A stretch of DNA of 64,000 nt from CAYRWR01 sp964537555 (GTDB lineage Bacteria > Spirochaetota > Brevinematia > Brevinematales > CAYRWR01). The position numbers were made by a program, and so were the translations under genes. The notes under the pieces were generated by a model. The model searched no databases, had not been told where the DNA came from, and saw only the letters and a program-made list of their open reading frames with translations. Where the stretch lies: positions 38,276 to 102,275 of the forward strand of contig CAZIAD010000008.1 in assembly GCA_964537555.1 (NCBI GenBank), in the 5' to 3' direction. Positions 50,618-58,999 of this stretch are shown here, one piece after another. Numbering within the stretch: position 1 is the first letter of the stretch; the number at the start of each line of letters is the position of its first letter.

Positions 50618-50830
50618 CTAGTCCTCCTTAAACACAGTGATCACGACATCGGGACACATAAAGGCACACTGTCTGCAGCCTATACAGTCGTCATTCCTGA
50701 CCGGTACTGCGTACTGGTATCCTTTGGCATTAAACTCTGCACTGGCTTCTATGACTTTCTTGGGACAGGTATCAATACATAAATAACACGCTTTACAGCG
50801 CTCCTGGTCTATTTCTATGTGATGTTTCAT
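50618..50830 (-). CDS. 2-oxoacid:ferredoxin oxidoreductase, delta (2[4Fe-4S] ferredoxin) subunit
   Basis: A 70-residue ferredoxin-like subunit and first gene of the operon. Both clusters' Cys sets are complete, CKACYLCIDTCP and CIGCRQCAFMCP. It passes electrons from the TPP site to free ferredoxin, which could supply the [FeFe] hydrogenase whose maturation genes are nearby. The start follows GGAG. Confidence 0.93.
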   Translation of the reverse strand: MKHHIEIDQERCKACYLCIDTCPKKVIEASAEFNAKGYQYAVPVRNDDCIGCRQCAFMCPDVVITVFKED

Positions 50831-50861
50831 ACATCATCTCCATAAAGTTAATTCTGTAAAT

Positions 50862-50890
50862 ATTATGGAGAATTCCGGAGAAAATGTCAA
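50862..50890 (-). promoter_or_regulatory. Predicted promoter of the 2-oxoacid oxidoreductase operon
   Basis: Minus-strand TTGACA (50890-50885), 17 bases, CATAAT (50867-50862). Confidence 0.65.
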
Positions 50891-50897
50891 TAAATGT

Positions 50898-50913
50898 AAG
50901 TGTAGGTACACTT
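50898..50913. promoter_or_regulatory. Operator-like palindrome upstream of the -35
   Basis: AAGTGTA-gg-TACACTT is a perfect 7-base inverted repeat, seven bases upstream of the -35 of the oxidoreductase promoter. It resembles no regulator site I know with certainty; it is shorter than a Rex site. Confidence 0.45.
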
Positions 50914-50930
50914 TTATTTAATGTGAGCCG

Positions 50931-51218
50931 CTACTCATTATTTAGGATCTTCTGTAACATATTGACGAATTGAAGAGCGGAATCATCTTCATATATGATC
51001 CCGTATTTTGGGGATAGTTCCTGTCTATACCGGGGGATGACTATTCCCGGAGAGGAGGCAATATGAGACCATCTCTTGGCATAGAGCTCACAGAACTCTG
51101 TTTTAAGAGAATATTCACGGTATAAATAGTCAGCTATCAGTTGAAAGGCCTGGGACTTGTCATTATTCTTTTGCCAGATCCGGATGATGGACTCAGATAT
51201 AGAGGTCTCGTTCTCCAT
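50931..51218 (-). CDS. Small protein of unknown function coupled to hydG
   Basis: A 95-residue cytoplasmic protein with two Tyr/Trp-containing helices (IIRIWQKNNDKSQAFQLIADY, given here only in part; LYAKRWSHIASSPG) and a C-terminal helix FVNMLQKIL. No cluster cysteines (one Cys only). It overlaps the 3' end of hydG by 26 bases and has AGGA six bases before its ATG, so it is translated from the hydG message. A hydrogenase-related role is possible from position alone; I recognise no family. Confidence 0.6.
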   Translation of the reverse strand: MENETSISESIIRIWQKNNDKSQAFQLIADYLYREYSLKTEFCELYAKRWSHIASSPGIVIPRYRQELSPKYGIIYEDDSALQFVNMLQKILNNE

Positions 51219-52686
51219 GCTCTATCCTGTTATAGAATTCATCGAAAGTCTTTTGCAGATTTTTGTTGGAGAAGAAACTGTCCAGCTTCATTTCCTGTAT
51301 TTCTTTAGAGATAAGTGCTTCTCCGATCTTTTTGGTATCTTCGGATGCAAAGTCATCCAGCCATTCCCGGAAAGTAAGTATGGCATTCATCTTACAGAAT
51401 TTTCCTTCTACTCCGCTCTTGAGAAGTCCCATGATCTTATCACCGGTGCGTCCGCATCGATATCCGGCAGTACAGAATGAGGTGATCATACCCAGATCGG
51501 CCAGGTCCCTCACTACATCGTCCAGGCCCCGGGAATCCCCTATCTCGAACTGCTGCCGGTCCATCTCCTGCTCAGCATATTCCTCGCTGTAGGATCCCAC
51601 ACCGATGCGTGTGGAGGCATCCGTCTGAGTGCAGCCTAGAGGTATCACGGCGCGTCTGATCTCCGGGGTCTCCCGGGCTGTGATGATCATACCGGCATAG
51701 GGCACCGCCAGTCTCAGCACAGTCACCAGTTTCTTAAATTCCGCATCATTGACTTTATAGGGTGTGTTTTGAAAAAACTCATTTCCATCTGAAGGAGTGA
51801 TCCGGGGGAAGGAGATGGTGTGGGGCCCCACTTTGAAGCGGTTTTCCAGGTCCCAGGCATGATAGAGCAGTCCCATCACTTCAAACTTCCAGTCATAGAC
51901 CCCGAACAGGGCACCTATTGCTACGTCATCAATACCGGCATCCAGAGCCCGGTGCAGGGCATAGAGCCTCCACTGGTAGTTGGATTTTATCCCTTTGGGA
52001 TGGACTTCAGCATACCTTCCATGATGATAGGTCTCCTGAAACACCTGATAGGTCCCGATCCCTTCTTTCCACAGTTTCTTCAGGTCCTCTACACTCATAG
52101 GGGCAGCATTGATATTGATACGGCGTATCTGGCCATGGCCCCGGCGGGTCTTGACTTTTACTGAATAAGCGGTCTTCAGGGTCTCGGCGATATAATCGGC
52201 ACTGGAGCTGGGGTGCTCTCCATATACCATGATGAGGCGTTTATGCCCCCCCGCTGCCAGAGCTTCAGTCTCACGCCGCACCTCGTCCTGAGTCAGCACT
52301 TTGCGTACTTCATGGGTGTTCTCATCTCTGAACCCGCAGTATACACATCCGTTTACACATTTATTGGAACAATACAGAGGAGCAAAGGTCACAATACGGT
52401 TATCATAGACCCGCTTTTTGACCTGAGCACCTGCTTCCGCCATTTCCTGCAGAAGTTCCGGGTCAGTGACATGGATCAGGGCCGCGGTCTCCTGGGGGCT
52501 TAATAGTTGGATATCCAAAGATTTCTGTATCAGTTCCCTGATATAGGCTTTATCAGGATCTAACTGAGATTGCAGATCATTATAGATCTGATCTTCATTA
52601 ATAAAATCTTTTCCCTTGATGAGGTATTTATCTATCTCGTCTTGCTTTATTACTGTATCCTGCCATAACTTTTTCTGGTCCTGCAT
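51193..52686 (-). CDS. hydG: [FeFe] hydrogenase maturation radical SAM enzyme HydG
   Basis: Cleaves tyrosine to make the CO and CN ligands (bound as an Fe(CO)2CN unit) of the H-cluster. The 497 residues have the radical-SAM C-x3-C-x2-C in CVNGCVYCGFRDE, the HydG-type GTYQVFQETYHHGRYAEVHP and ISFPRITPSDGNEF. The C-terminal second-cluster domain has CTAGYRCGRTGDKIM and GKFCKMNAILTF. This auxiliary cluster separates HydG from ThiH. A Rex-like site covers its predicted transcription start. Confidence 0.97.
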   Translation of the reverse strand: MQDQKKLWQDTVIKQDEIDKYLIKGKDFINEDQIYNDLQSQLDPDKAYIRELIQKSLDIQLLSPQETAALIHVTDPELLQEMAEAGAQVKKRVYDNRIVTFAPLYCSNKCVNGCVYCGFRDENTHEVRKVLTQDEVRRETEALAAGGHKRLIMVYGEHPSSSADYIAETLKTAYSVKVKTRRGHGQIRRININAAPMSVEDLKKLWKEGIGTYQVFQETYHHGRYAEVHPKGIKSNYQWRLYALHRALDAGIDDVAIGALFGVYDWKFEVMGLLYHAWDLENRFKVGPHTISFPRITPSDGNEFFQNTPYKVNDAEFKKLVTVLRLAVPYAGMIITARETPEIRRAVIPLGCTQTDASTRIGVGSYSEEYAEQEMDRQQFEIGDSRGLDDVVRDLADLGMITSFCTAGYRCGRTGDKIMGLLKSGVEGKFCKMNAILTFREWLDDFASEDTKKIGEALISKEIQEMKLDSFFSNKNLQKTFDEFYNRIEHGERDLYI

Positions 52687-52698
52687 CTCAAGCTCCGC

Positions 52699-52716
52699 TT
52701 GTGAATTATTTCACTT
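52699..52716 (-). promoter_or_regulatory. Rex-like operator of hydG
   Basis: Reading on the minus strand, AAGTGAAATAATTCACAA matches 15 of 18 positions of the Rex site TTGTGAAATATTTCACAA as I recall it. It lies just after the -10 (52719-52724), covering the predicted start of transcription, which is a repressing position. No rex gene is in the window. Confidence 0.6.
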
Positions 52717-52718
52717 AT

Positions 52719-52747
52719 AGTTTATCCTGAGTCGCAATATTTGTCAA
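52719..52747 (-). promoter_or_regulatory. Predicted promoter of hydG
   Basis: Minus-strand TTGACA (52747-52742), 17 bases, TAAACT (52724-52719). Confidence 0.65.
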
Positions 52748-52771
52748 TATAATTCCACTTAATTGGTAGTA

Positions 52772-54700
52772 TTATGGAAGGTATATGCCCTGTGTAGCCT
52801 CATTTCCTGCACTATCCCTTACTAATATCTGCAGGAACAGCGGCCCTTTTTCAGTGAGGGTGATCCGGAAAGATTCTCTTTTCTGATCCATAATATCATC
52901 CACAGGTGACAGATTTTTCCACAATCCCCCATTTACACTATAGGCAGACCATCCCAGGGGGAGCAGATTATCTTTTGCAGAAAAGGTCACAACCTGGCCC
53001 GTGCCGTTCTTTTCAGACTTGACATCTAATATCTGGGGTACTTCATTGTCAAAGATGAAATAGGAAGACACCATATAATCATCCAGGCTGTATTTCTGGG
53101 GATTAGACCAGTCATCTCGGGCTATTACTTTTACACGGTATTTACCCTGGGGAAAGGACTTATAATCCAGATTATAGGAATCTTCATTAAGAGGATACTG
53201 ATTGAGTTTTACCCACTCTTTTTCGTCCTGGGCCAGATAGATATCATAGTTCAGTTTATCTTTATTGGCATCTTCAGCCTGCCATTCTATCTTGACTCCA
53301 TTCTTTTCATATTTCACTTCGATCTTCTGTAATCGTGGAGCAGTGTTCTTTTGTAAAAAGGGGATGTTCAAACCCTTCAGGATCGGACTGTTTTTTCCCT
53401 GGGACTGCAGCTGCACCCTGTACTGTATGAATCTTCCCGGTGATGAAGCTATGCTATCCTGAAAAGTCTTCCAGCCCTCCCACAGTTCCTGGTTCTTTAC
53501 CATTCCAGTACGGGTACTCAGTGTGAATGAGGTGCCCGGCATCAGCTCGGTGGAAATGAGGGGAGTGCCCCAGAAGGAGAGATTTTCTGTATCTATTACA
53601 TCGGAAGTAAATACTCCCTCCGTATTATAAGATTTTTCTATCTTCATTATGCGGCTGGGATAAAGAAGGATACCAAATATATCCCCCTTCTGTTCTACCA
53701 TGGTAATAAATTTACCATCTCCCAAAGAGGAAAAACTGACTTTATCACTGCTCAGAGAGTAGCTCAGATAACCCGCATCCTTAGCGGTTCCGATGATAAG
53801 GTCCTCGCCCATCATGGTCAGAGTCACAAACTGCAGGTTTTTCTTTTTATATAACTGCTCCACACTGCCATCCAGGCCTATCTTATAGAGGGCGCTGTCA
53901 CCGGAATAGCTGGAGCCGGAAGAAGAGCCACTGCTGTTTCCGCTATTGTTTTTTCCATTTCCATTGGGGCCGGTAGATACTGAAGGGTCGTGTGTGGAGG
54001 TGATCAGGTATATGTCTCCCCGGTACATAATCATCCCCGCAATGGGATTATCAAATGAAGCCAGGGCCACGGCCTTAGAGCCATTATACCGATAGAGCAG
54101 GTTCTCACCCGCAAAATAAAGGGCCTTCTGATAATAAAGTCCGCTCATGATGTTCTGTTCCTGGGGTAGTTCGGCTATTGAGCTAAGAATGCCACCACTG
54201 ATACTGTATACCGCTGCCGGACTACCACAGAGGATATAGAGCTCATCCTGGCCGGATACGATATCCCACACATATTTATTAGTGACTGACCATTCGGTGT
54301 CAATGCTGTAATCCGGTTTCATTTTGACAATACGGGACTGAGGCAGGGTGGACACATAGATCTCCTGTCCCCTGACCTCGATATCTGAGAGGATAATATC
54401 CCCTTCAGAAGTAAAGACTTCCCGGCTTTTGCTACCGTCTATTTCTATGAGGCTGGCCTGATCCCCCGTACCGACCAGCATCTTACCATTATACATGGCC
54501 ATGCTCCATAGTATGGACTGGGAGCTGTACATAAGCCGGCTGTCATGGGACAGGGTCAGCCCTCCCCCTTCCAGGAGACTGACATTGGACAGCTGAAAGG
54601 ATGACAGCTTGTCAAAGTCAAAATCATTGATATAGCGGGTAGATACGGCGAATAAAGACGTGGTGATTAGGACAAAAAGTAATATATAAAGGCGTTTCAT
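52772..54700 (-). CDS. Exported beta-propeller/Ig-like protein of unknown function
   Basis: A 642-residue secreted protein. After the signal (MKRLYILLFVLITTSLFA), residues about 50-380 contain repeated propeller-like strands (ILWSMAMYNGKMLVGTGDQA, YVWDIVSGQDELYILCGSP). They are interrupted near 245-270 by a Ser/Gly/Asn low-complexity linker. The C-terminal 250 residues look like two or three fibronectin/Ig-like domains (KIEWQAEDANKDKLNYDIYL, PLFLQILVRDSAGNEA). Such proteins often bind polysaccharides or other surface proteins. It stands alone and I cannot assign a role. Confidence 0.6.
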   Translation of the reverse strand: MKRLYILLFVLITTSLFAVSTRYINDFDFDKLSSFQLSNVSLLEGGGLTLSHDSRLMYSSQSILWSMAMYNGKMLVGTGDQASLIEIDGSKSREVFTSEGDIILSDIEVRGQEIYVSTLPQSRIVKMKPDYSIDTEWSVTNKYVWDIVSGQDELYILCGSPAAVYSISGGILSSIAELPQEQNIMSGLYYQKALYFAGENLLYRYNGSKAVALASFDNPIAGMIMYRGDIYLITSTHDPSVSTGPNGNGKNNSGNSSGSSSGSSYSGDSALYKIGLDGSVEQLYKKKNLQFVTLTMMGEDLIIGTAKDAGYLSYSLSSDKVSFSSLGDGKFITMVEQKGDIFGILLYPSRIMKIEKSYNTEGVFTSDVIDTENLSFWGTPLISTELMPGTSFTLSTRTGMVKNQELWEGWKTFQDSIASSPGRFIQYRVQLQSQGKNSPILKGLNIPFLQKNTAPRLQKIEVKYEKNGVKIEWQAEDANKDKLNYDIYLAQDEKEWVKLNQYPLNEDSYNLDYKSFPQGKYRVKVIARDDWSNPQKYSLDDYMVSSYFIFDNEVPQILDVKSEKNGTGQVVTFSAKDNLLPLGWSAYSVNGGLWKNLSPVDDIMDQKRESFRITLTEKGPLFLQILVRDSAGNEATQGIYLP

Positions 54701-54768
54701 GATTTCCTCCTGTAGACATATATATTACTTTATATTTGGCTGGCGGGCAAGTAAATAATTGTTAGTAA

Positions 54769-54797
54769 TTGATAGAAAAGCGCATCCATGCTAAAAT
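54769..54797 (+). promoter_or_regulatory. Predicted promoter of the Dpm1-type gene
   Basis: TTGATA (54769-54774), 17 bases, TAAAAT (54792-54797). Confidence 0.65.
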
Positions 54798-54824
54798 AAT
54801 CAAATCAATCAAGTGAGTATAATT

Positions 54825-55541
54825 ATGAAAGGTCTGGTCATCATCCCTACATTTAACGAAGCTGAAAATGTGCCTAATATCATCCCCGCTGTCCTCAAGC
54901 AAAAGAAAATACTGCACGTACTGATCGTGGACGACGGCTCTCCGGACGGGACCGCTAAAATAGTAAAAAAAATGATGAAAGATGAACCCCGTATCCACAT
55001 CCTGGAGCGTAAGGAAAAGAACGGCCTGGGCAGAGCCTACATCGCCGGCTTTAAGTGGGCCCTGGCTAATGGCTTTGATTTTGTACTGGAGATGGATGCT
55101 GACTTTTCCCACGACCCCGGAGAGATCCATCTCTTCCTGGAAGCAATGGAACAGGGACATGAGGGTGTATTCGGCTCCCGCTACATAGGCGGTGTCCGGG
55201 TACTGAACTGGGACCTGAACCGGCTCCTGCTCAGCATCGGGGGTAATAAATACGCCCGGCTGGCCACCGGAGTTAAGCTCACAGACCTCACTGGGGGATT
55301 CAATCTCTACACCCGTAAGGCCCTGGAGACTGTCAACCTGGACCTGGTTAAGTCCAATGGCTACTCTTTCCAGATCGAGATGAAGTCCAAGACTACCTAT
55401 CACGGCCTCTCTGTCATAGAAGTACCTATCATCTTCCGGGACCGGCAGGAGGGTGCCACCAAAATGAGCGGGGGTATCGTCAATGAAGCCCTGTTTAAGT
55501 GCTGGGGCATCCGTTTTGATAAGTGGTTTAAAAAATATTAA
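54825..55541 (+). CDS. Polyprenol-phosphate mannosyltransferase (Dpm1-type GT2)
   Basis: A 238-residue soluble glycosyltransferase that would transfer mannose (or another sugar) from a GDP-sugar to polyprenyl phosphate. It has IIPTFNEAENVPNIIPAV, the nucleotide-site VDDGSPDGTA, the metal site EMDADFSHDP and GSRYIGGVRVLNWDLNR, which are strongly Dpm1-like. There is no membrane domain, as in the single-subunit soluble type. The start at ATG 54825 is preferred to an in-frame GTG at 54813. Its stop codon overlaps that of the convergent batD gene (shared TTAA). Confidence 0.92.
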   Translation: MKGLVIIPTFNEAENVPNIIPAVLKQKKILHVLIVDDGSPDGTAKIVKKMMKDEPRIHILERKEKNGLGRAYIAGFKWALANGFDFVLEMDADFSHDPGEIHLFLEAMEQGHEGVFGSRYIGGVRVLNWDLNRLLLSIGGNKYARLATGVKLTDLTGGFNLYTRKALETVNLDLVKSNGYSFQIEMKSKTTYHGLSVIEVPIIFRDRQEGATKMSGGIVNEALFKCWGIRFDKWFKKY

Positions 55542-57199
55542 TGGAGCTGCCGGACCAGGCGCATAGCTTCCTGCAGGTCTGCTTCAGCATTATCACCGCT
55601 CAATAGAGGGCTATAGGCCATACTGCTCCAGTTTTTCAGGTCTCTCAGAAGAATATCCAGTTCATCTTTCTTTATACCCTGGCTCTTAAGGGCCTGCATC
55701 ACCTCTGTCAGCTTCAATCCTGGGGCTAAAGTGTACTTACTGCTGATGTAGTTTAATACCTGGGTATAGAGCAGGTGATAAAACTGCTTCCAGTCGGCCC
55801 TGGCCTGGCTCTCCCTGGCCAGCTTAAACACCTTTTCTATATGCCGGTCGGCACTATGCAGGCGGGCAAAATCCTTATCTGTTTCCAGTCTGAGCCTGAA
55901 CCGGCCATAAAAGGCAGAGCCTGCGGGCAGGATCAAAAAGAGGAGGGTGAGTATAATAAACAGGGGACTGTTCCAGTGCAATACCGTCCGGGTATCAGTC
56001 TTGGCCATGGGGGGTAAGACCACATTCCCATTACTGCCCTGGATTCCATCCAGCACACTGATTGTAAATGATGGGAGGCTCGCCGTTTTAGGGCTCAGCC
56101 TGTCATCCTGGTACCTGATATCCACCCCCGGTACAGTGACCTGACCCGGGCGCTGGGTCGTAATACGGTAGGTCAGTACCTGGGAGAAATAGGCCTTGCC
56201 ATTAGCCCAGCTGTCAAACTTAAAATCCACTTTGGGCTGGCTGATAAAGAGGTCGGGGCTCTGTATGCCCCCATAGGGATGCCCCAGGATCTTGAGGTTT
56301 CCGTCCCCTTTGAGAAGGACCTTAAACTCCATGTGGTCTCCAGCCCTGACCGGGAGATCATAGTTCTCCAGCTCTGCTTGGAGCTGTCCGATATAAGTCA
56401 GGCCGGGGCCGCTGCCCCCATCCCTCACTTTCAGGATGAAATTCTCCTCCTGGAGAGGCTGTATACCGTAGGGTGTGATGGCATTGATCACGGGAGGCTG
56501 TACAACCAGTTCTCCGCTGTCTACCGGAAACAGGACATATCTCTTGACGACCCGGTAAAACAGCTTAATACCGCTGATATTGGTCTGGCTGATCTGTTCA
56601 TCAGCCAGGGATTCTGATATATCATAGACTACACTCTTTTGAGAGATCAGCTTCTGGCTCTCCTGAAAGGCATTATTGATATAATCCCGGTTATCACAAT
56701 AAACCCGGGCCTCTATGATACAGGCCTTATTTTTTATGATCTCAGTGCGTGGGTAGTGTATATTGAGAAAGAGCCTGACCATCTCTCTCTGATTAAGGCT
56801 CTGGGGAGCAGACTGTTCGCTGGTTTGTATCACAAAGGCTTCTGTGCTGTATGTTTCCCGGGCAGACTTTAAAGTAAAGCTGCCTATGCTGATCTTACCT
56901 TTTTTCAGAGGTGTGATCTGGAATGTATAGAGATACTGCGTCTCAGACTGCCGGTTTATCTTTCCATTGATGATGGATATATTACGCAGCACCTGGGTGG
57001 TCATACCCAGAAACTGGGCCTGATAGGACTTTGAGCTGGGCAGGGACTCTACACTGGCTTCCTCCGGCAGATTTACCTGGACCTGAAAGGGCTGATTAAG
57101 ATAGAAGCTGCGGGCCGACAGGGCAGGCTGGACGGTCTGGGCGGAAAAAAGGGGGTTAGACCCTAAAAACAACAGAACAGCGATAAAATATTTTTTCAT
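55538..57199 (-). CDS. BatD-like protein (oxygen tolerance family)
   Basis: A 553-residue membrane protein. A signal peptide (MKKYFIAVLLFLGSNPLFSA) leads into an extended periplasmic region of beta domains (PALSARSFYLNQPFQVQV, YLYTFQITPLKKGKISIGSF). A single membrane helix (LFIILTLLFLILPAG) near residue 415 and a helical cytoplasmic tail follow. This is the BatD layout. BatD normally lies with MoxR and BatA/B/C von Willebrand proteins, none of which are here. It is downstream of the rhodanese-like lipoprotein gene (43-base gap). Confidence 0.82.
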   Translation of the reverse strand: MKKYFIAVLLFLGSNPLFSAQTVQPALSARSFYLNQPFQVQVNLPEEASVESLPSSKSYQAQFLGMTTQVLRNISIINGKINRQSETQYLYTFQITPLKKGKISIGSFTLKSARETYSTEAFVIQTSEQSAPQSLNQREMVRLFLNIHYPRTEIIKNKACIIEARVYCDNRDYINNAFQESQKLISQKSVVYDISESLADEQISQTNISGIKLFYRVVKRYVLFPVDSGELVVQPPVINAITPYGIQPLQEENFILKVRDGGSGPGLTYIGQLQAELENYDLPVRAGDHMEFKVLLKGDGNLKILGHPYGGIQSPDLFISQPKVDFKFDSWANGKAYFSQVLTYRITTQRPGQVTVPGVDIRYQDDRLSPKTASLPSFTISVLDGIQGSNGNVVLPPMAKTDTRTVLHWNSPLFIILTLLFLILPAGSAFYGRFRLRLETDKDFARLHSADRHIEKVFKLARESQARADWKQFYHLLYTQVLNYISSKYTLAPGLKLTEVMQALKSQGIKKDELDILLRDLKNWSSMAYSPLLSGDNAEADLQEAMRLVRQLH

Positions 57200-57242
57200 A
57201 TCGACCTACAAGTTTTCCATAATATAGAATCTGATAGTATGC

Positions 57243-57635
57243 TTAATCTTTTCTCACTTCATAGTTCCAGGAATTAAATCCCCCATTTAACACCAGGCTG
57301 TCTGTGTATCCCAGATACTGTAATTTTTTCAGGATGGTCTTTGCCTTGGTCATATCCTGGTCATATACTACCAGGCTAACTGCGGTAGTATATTGATTGG
57401 TCATTTTATCTATCTGGTAATAGGGTATATTGACGGCTGTAGGGATATGCCCTCCCTGGTACATATTAGGCTGCCTGATATCAATGATCAGGACAGACTC
57501 TTTTTTGAGTATCATTTGGTTGAGCTCATAGGCATTGATAAATTGTGCGTTATGGGCCTTTACCGTAGAGACCAGAGTAGAGTCACAGGAATTTAAAATA
57601 AGTAAAAAAAGGCAAAATAAGAAATATTTTTTCAT
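57243..57635 (-). CDS. Rhodanese-like lipoprotein lacking the catalytic Cys
   Basis: A 130-residue lipoprotein (signal ending ILNSC) with a single rhodanese domain: VLIIDIRQPNMYQGGHIPTAVNIPY, then the place of the active-site loop VVYDQDMTKAKTILKKLQ and VLNGGFNSWNYEV. The usual Cys is replaced in YDQDM, so it cannot act as a normal sulfurtransferase and may be a binding or regulatory domain. The start at 57635 is chosen because it opens the signal peptide; the longer frame does not. It precedes batD. Confidence 0.85.
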   Translation of the reverse strand: MKKYFLFCLFLLILNSCDSTLVSTVKAHNAQFINAYELNQMILKKESVLIIDIRQPNMYQGGHIPTAVNIPYYQIDKMTNQYTTAVSLVVYDQDMTKAKTILKKLQYLGYTDSLVLNGGFNSWNYEVRKD

Positions 57636-57657
57636 ATAATTAACCCCAGTTTTTATT

Positions 57658-57686
57658 AGTTTAGTAGAAAAAGTTAATAATTGCAA
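57658..57686 (-). promoter_or_regulatory. Predicted promoter of the rhodanese-batD pair
   Basis: Minus-strand TTGCAA (57686-57681), 17 bases, TAAACT (57663-57658). Confidence 0.5.
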
Positions 57687-57798
57687 CCTAATCATTAGCT
57701 GAAGAAGGGTCTTATTTGTTCAAACCTCTTCTTTCATATTTTTCTATTTAATCAGCGCACTTTTGACACAATTATATAGATATATAGTTATTTAGATT

Positions 57799-58440
57799 TT
57801 AATGAGAATTTCGATACACCATTACACCTGGAACAGGTGCATCAGCTGCAAAATAAGCTCCGCCACCATGTGACTCAGCTGTAGCGATAGGCTGACGGTT
57901 AGTGATGGTGTCATCAGGCCAGGTTACCAGCAGTCCCAGGTTTCCGCCTCCACCAGGTAAAGCATAGAATTCCTGTGAGCCGTCATAAGATGCTGCATCA
58001 GCTGCTCTTACGAAGAACAGTTTTCCATTGTATGAAGTGTCGTCACCCCAAGCAGTCAGGTTGGTTACCTGGGTGTTGGTCCATACATATGTGAAAACGG
58101 CTGCAGATCCGGTTCCGGTCTTGGTCATCTGTACAGCAGGAATTCCCCAGGTGTGAGAAGCAATAGAATTTCCATTCTGTGCATACTCAGATCCGATGAA
58201 AACCTGGATATCATCAGCATCAAAGATACCATTGGTAAACCATGCTCCAGCTGAGCTTTGAGCTTCGCCCCATGTCTCATCGATGTCAGCAGCAGTAACT
58301 ACCATGGTCAGGATCTCGGGTGTCCAAGGGAATACAAAAAAATCACCAATTCGATTTGTACCATTAACTACACAAGCAGACATTGCTGCTAATACAACAA
58401 CTAATACAGCTAAAACACTAAACTTTTTCATTCCTTTCAT
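57799..58440 (-). CDS. Small lipoprotein of unknown function, intact tandem copy
   Basis: A 213-residue lipoprotein (MKGMKKFSVLAVL..., lipobox ending MSAC). The mature protein has strands with Ser, Thr, Ala and Trp, such as TPEILTMVVTAAD, AWFTNGIFDADDIQVFIGSE and FFVRAADAASYDG, and a C-terminal PVPGVMVYR. I recognise no family. A tandem paralogue lies upstream, with identical segments at protein and DNA level. A strong AGGAGG ribosome site is followed by two Met codons, and the leader is nearly the same in both copies. Confidence 0.65.
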   Translation of the reverse strand: MKGMKKFSVLAVLVVVLAAMSACVVNGTNRIGDFFVFPWTPEILTMVVTAADIDETWGEAQSSAGAWFTNGIFDADDIQVFIGSEYAQNGNSIASHTWGIPAVQMTKTGTGSAAVFTYVWTNTQVTNLTAWGDDTSYNGKLFFVRAADAASYDGSQEFYALPGGGGNLGLLVTWPDDTITNRQPIATAESHGGGAYFAADAPVPGVMVYRNSH

Positions 58441-58633
58441 AAGGAACCTCCTAAAATATAGTTTCTAACGGACTCTAACCTAAGAACTGAAATATCATGG
58501 TGACAGGAATATGTAATAGTTTTCCAATATAATCTTACTCATTACGAGTCTATCATATAGCCAAAGATATTGTAGTCTATATCTAACCTACTATAATTAC
58601 TAGATTTTTTTAAAGCAGATTTTATAAAAAAAA

Positions 58634-58657
58634 GAGGCTACCTTTTCAGGTAGCCTC
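58634..58657 (-). terminator. Intrinsic terminator after the gapped lipoprotein gene
   Basis: GAGGCTACC/GGTAGCCTC, a 9-bp stem with a 6-base loop, followed by eight T on the minus strand. It separates the two lipoprotein copies into different transcripts. Confidence 0.9.
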
Positions 58658-58676
58658 ATTCGGTTTTCAGGTCTAA

Positions 58677-58964
58677 TTAGTTAGTATAAGCACCATAGAC
58701 CATTACACCTGNNNNNNNNNNNNNNNNNNNNNNNNNNNNNNNNNNNNNNNNNNNNNNNNNNNNNNNNNNNNNNNNNNNNNNNNNNNNNNNNNNNNNNNNN
58801 NNNNNNNNNNNGTCAGCAGCAGTAACTACCATGGTCAGGATCTCGGGTGTCCAAGGGGTTACTACAGTAACGCCGTTTCCATTAACAACAGGGGGACAAG
58901 CAGATAATGCCGCAACTACTACAGCTAATACAGCTAAAACACTAAACTTTTTCATTCCTTTCAT
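58677..58964 (-). CDS. Small lipoprotein, second tandem copy, interrupted by an assembly gap
   Basis: Both ends are visible: the N-terminal 51 residues (MKGMKKFSVLAVLAVV, lipobox LSAC, then TPEILTMVVTAAD) and the last ten (GVMVYGAYTN). The middle is replaced by 100 N. The left flank of the gap is 46 bases identical to the intact copy (58812-58857 equals 58285-58330). The true length is probably close to 200 residues, so the length given here is not real. It follows the 311-residue lipoprotein gene by 35 bases. Confidence 0.7.
   Translation of the reverse strand: MKGMKKFSVLAVLAVVVAALSACPPVVNGNGVTVVTPWTPEILTMVVTAADXXXXXXXXXXXXXXXXXXXXXXXXXXXXXXXXXXGVMVYGAYTN
58712..58811. other. Assembly gap of 100 N
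   Basis: One hundred N, a placeholder for unknown length, inside a recently duplicated lipoprotein gene. The gap edges fall in sequence shared with the neighbouring copy, suggesting unresolved near-identical repeats. Confidence 0.98.
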
Positions 58965-58999
58965 GAGGAACCTCCTATAATATAGTTTTTTTAAAAGAC

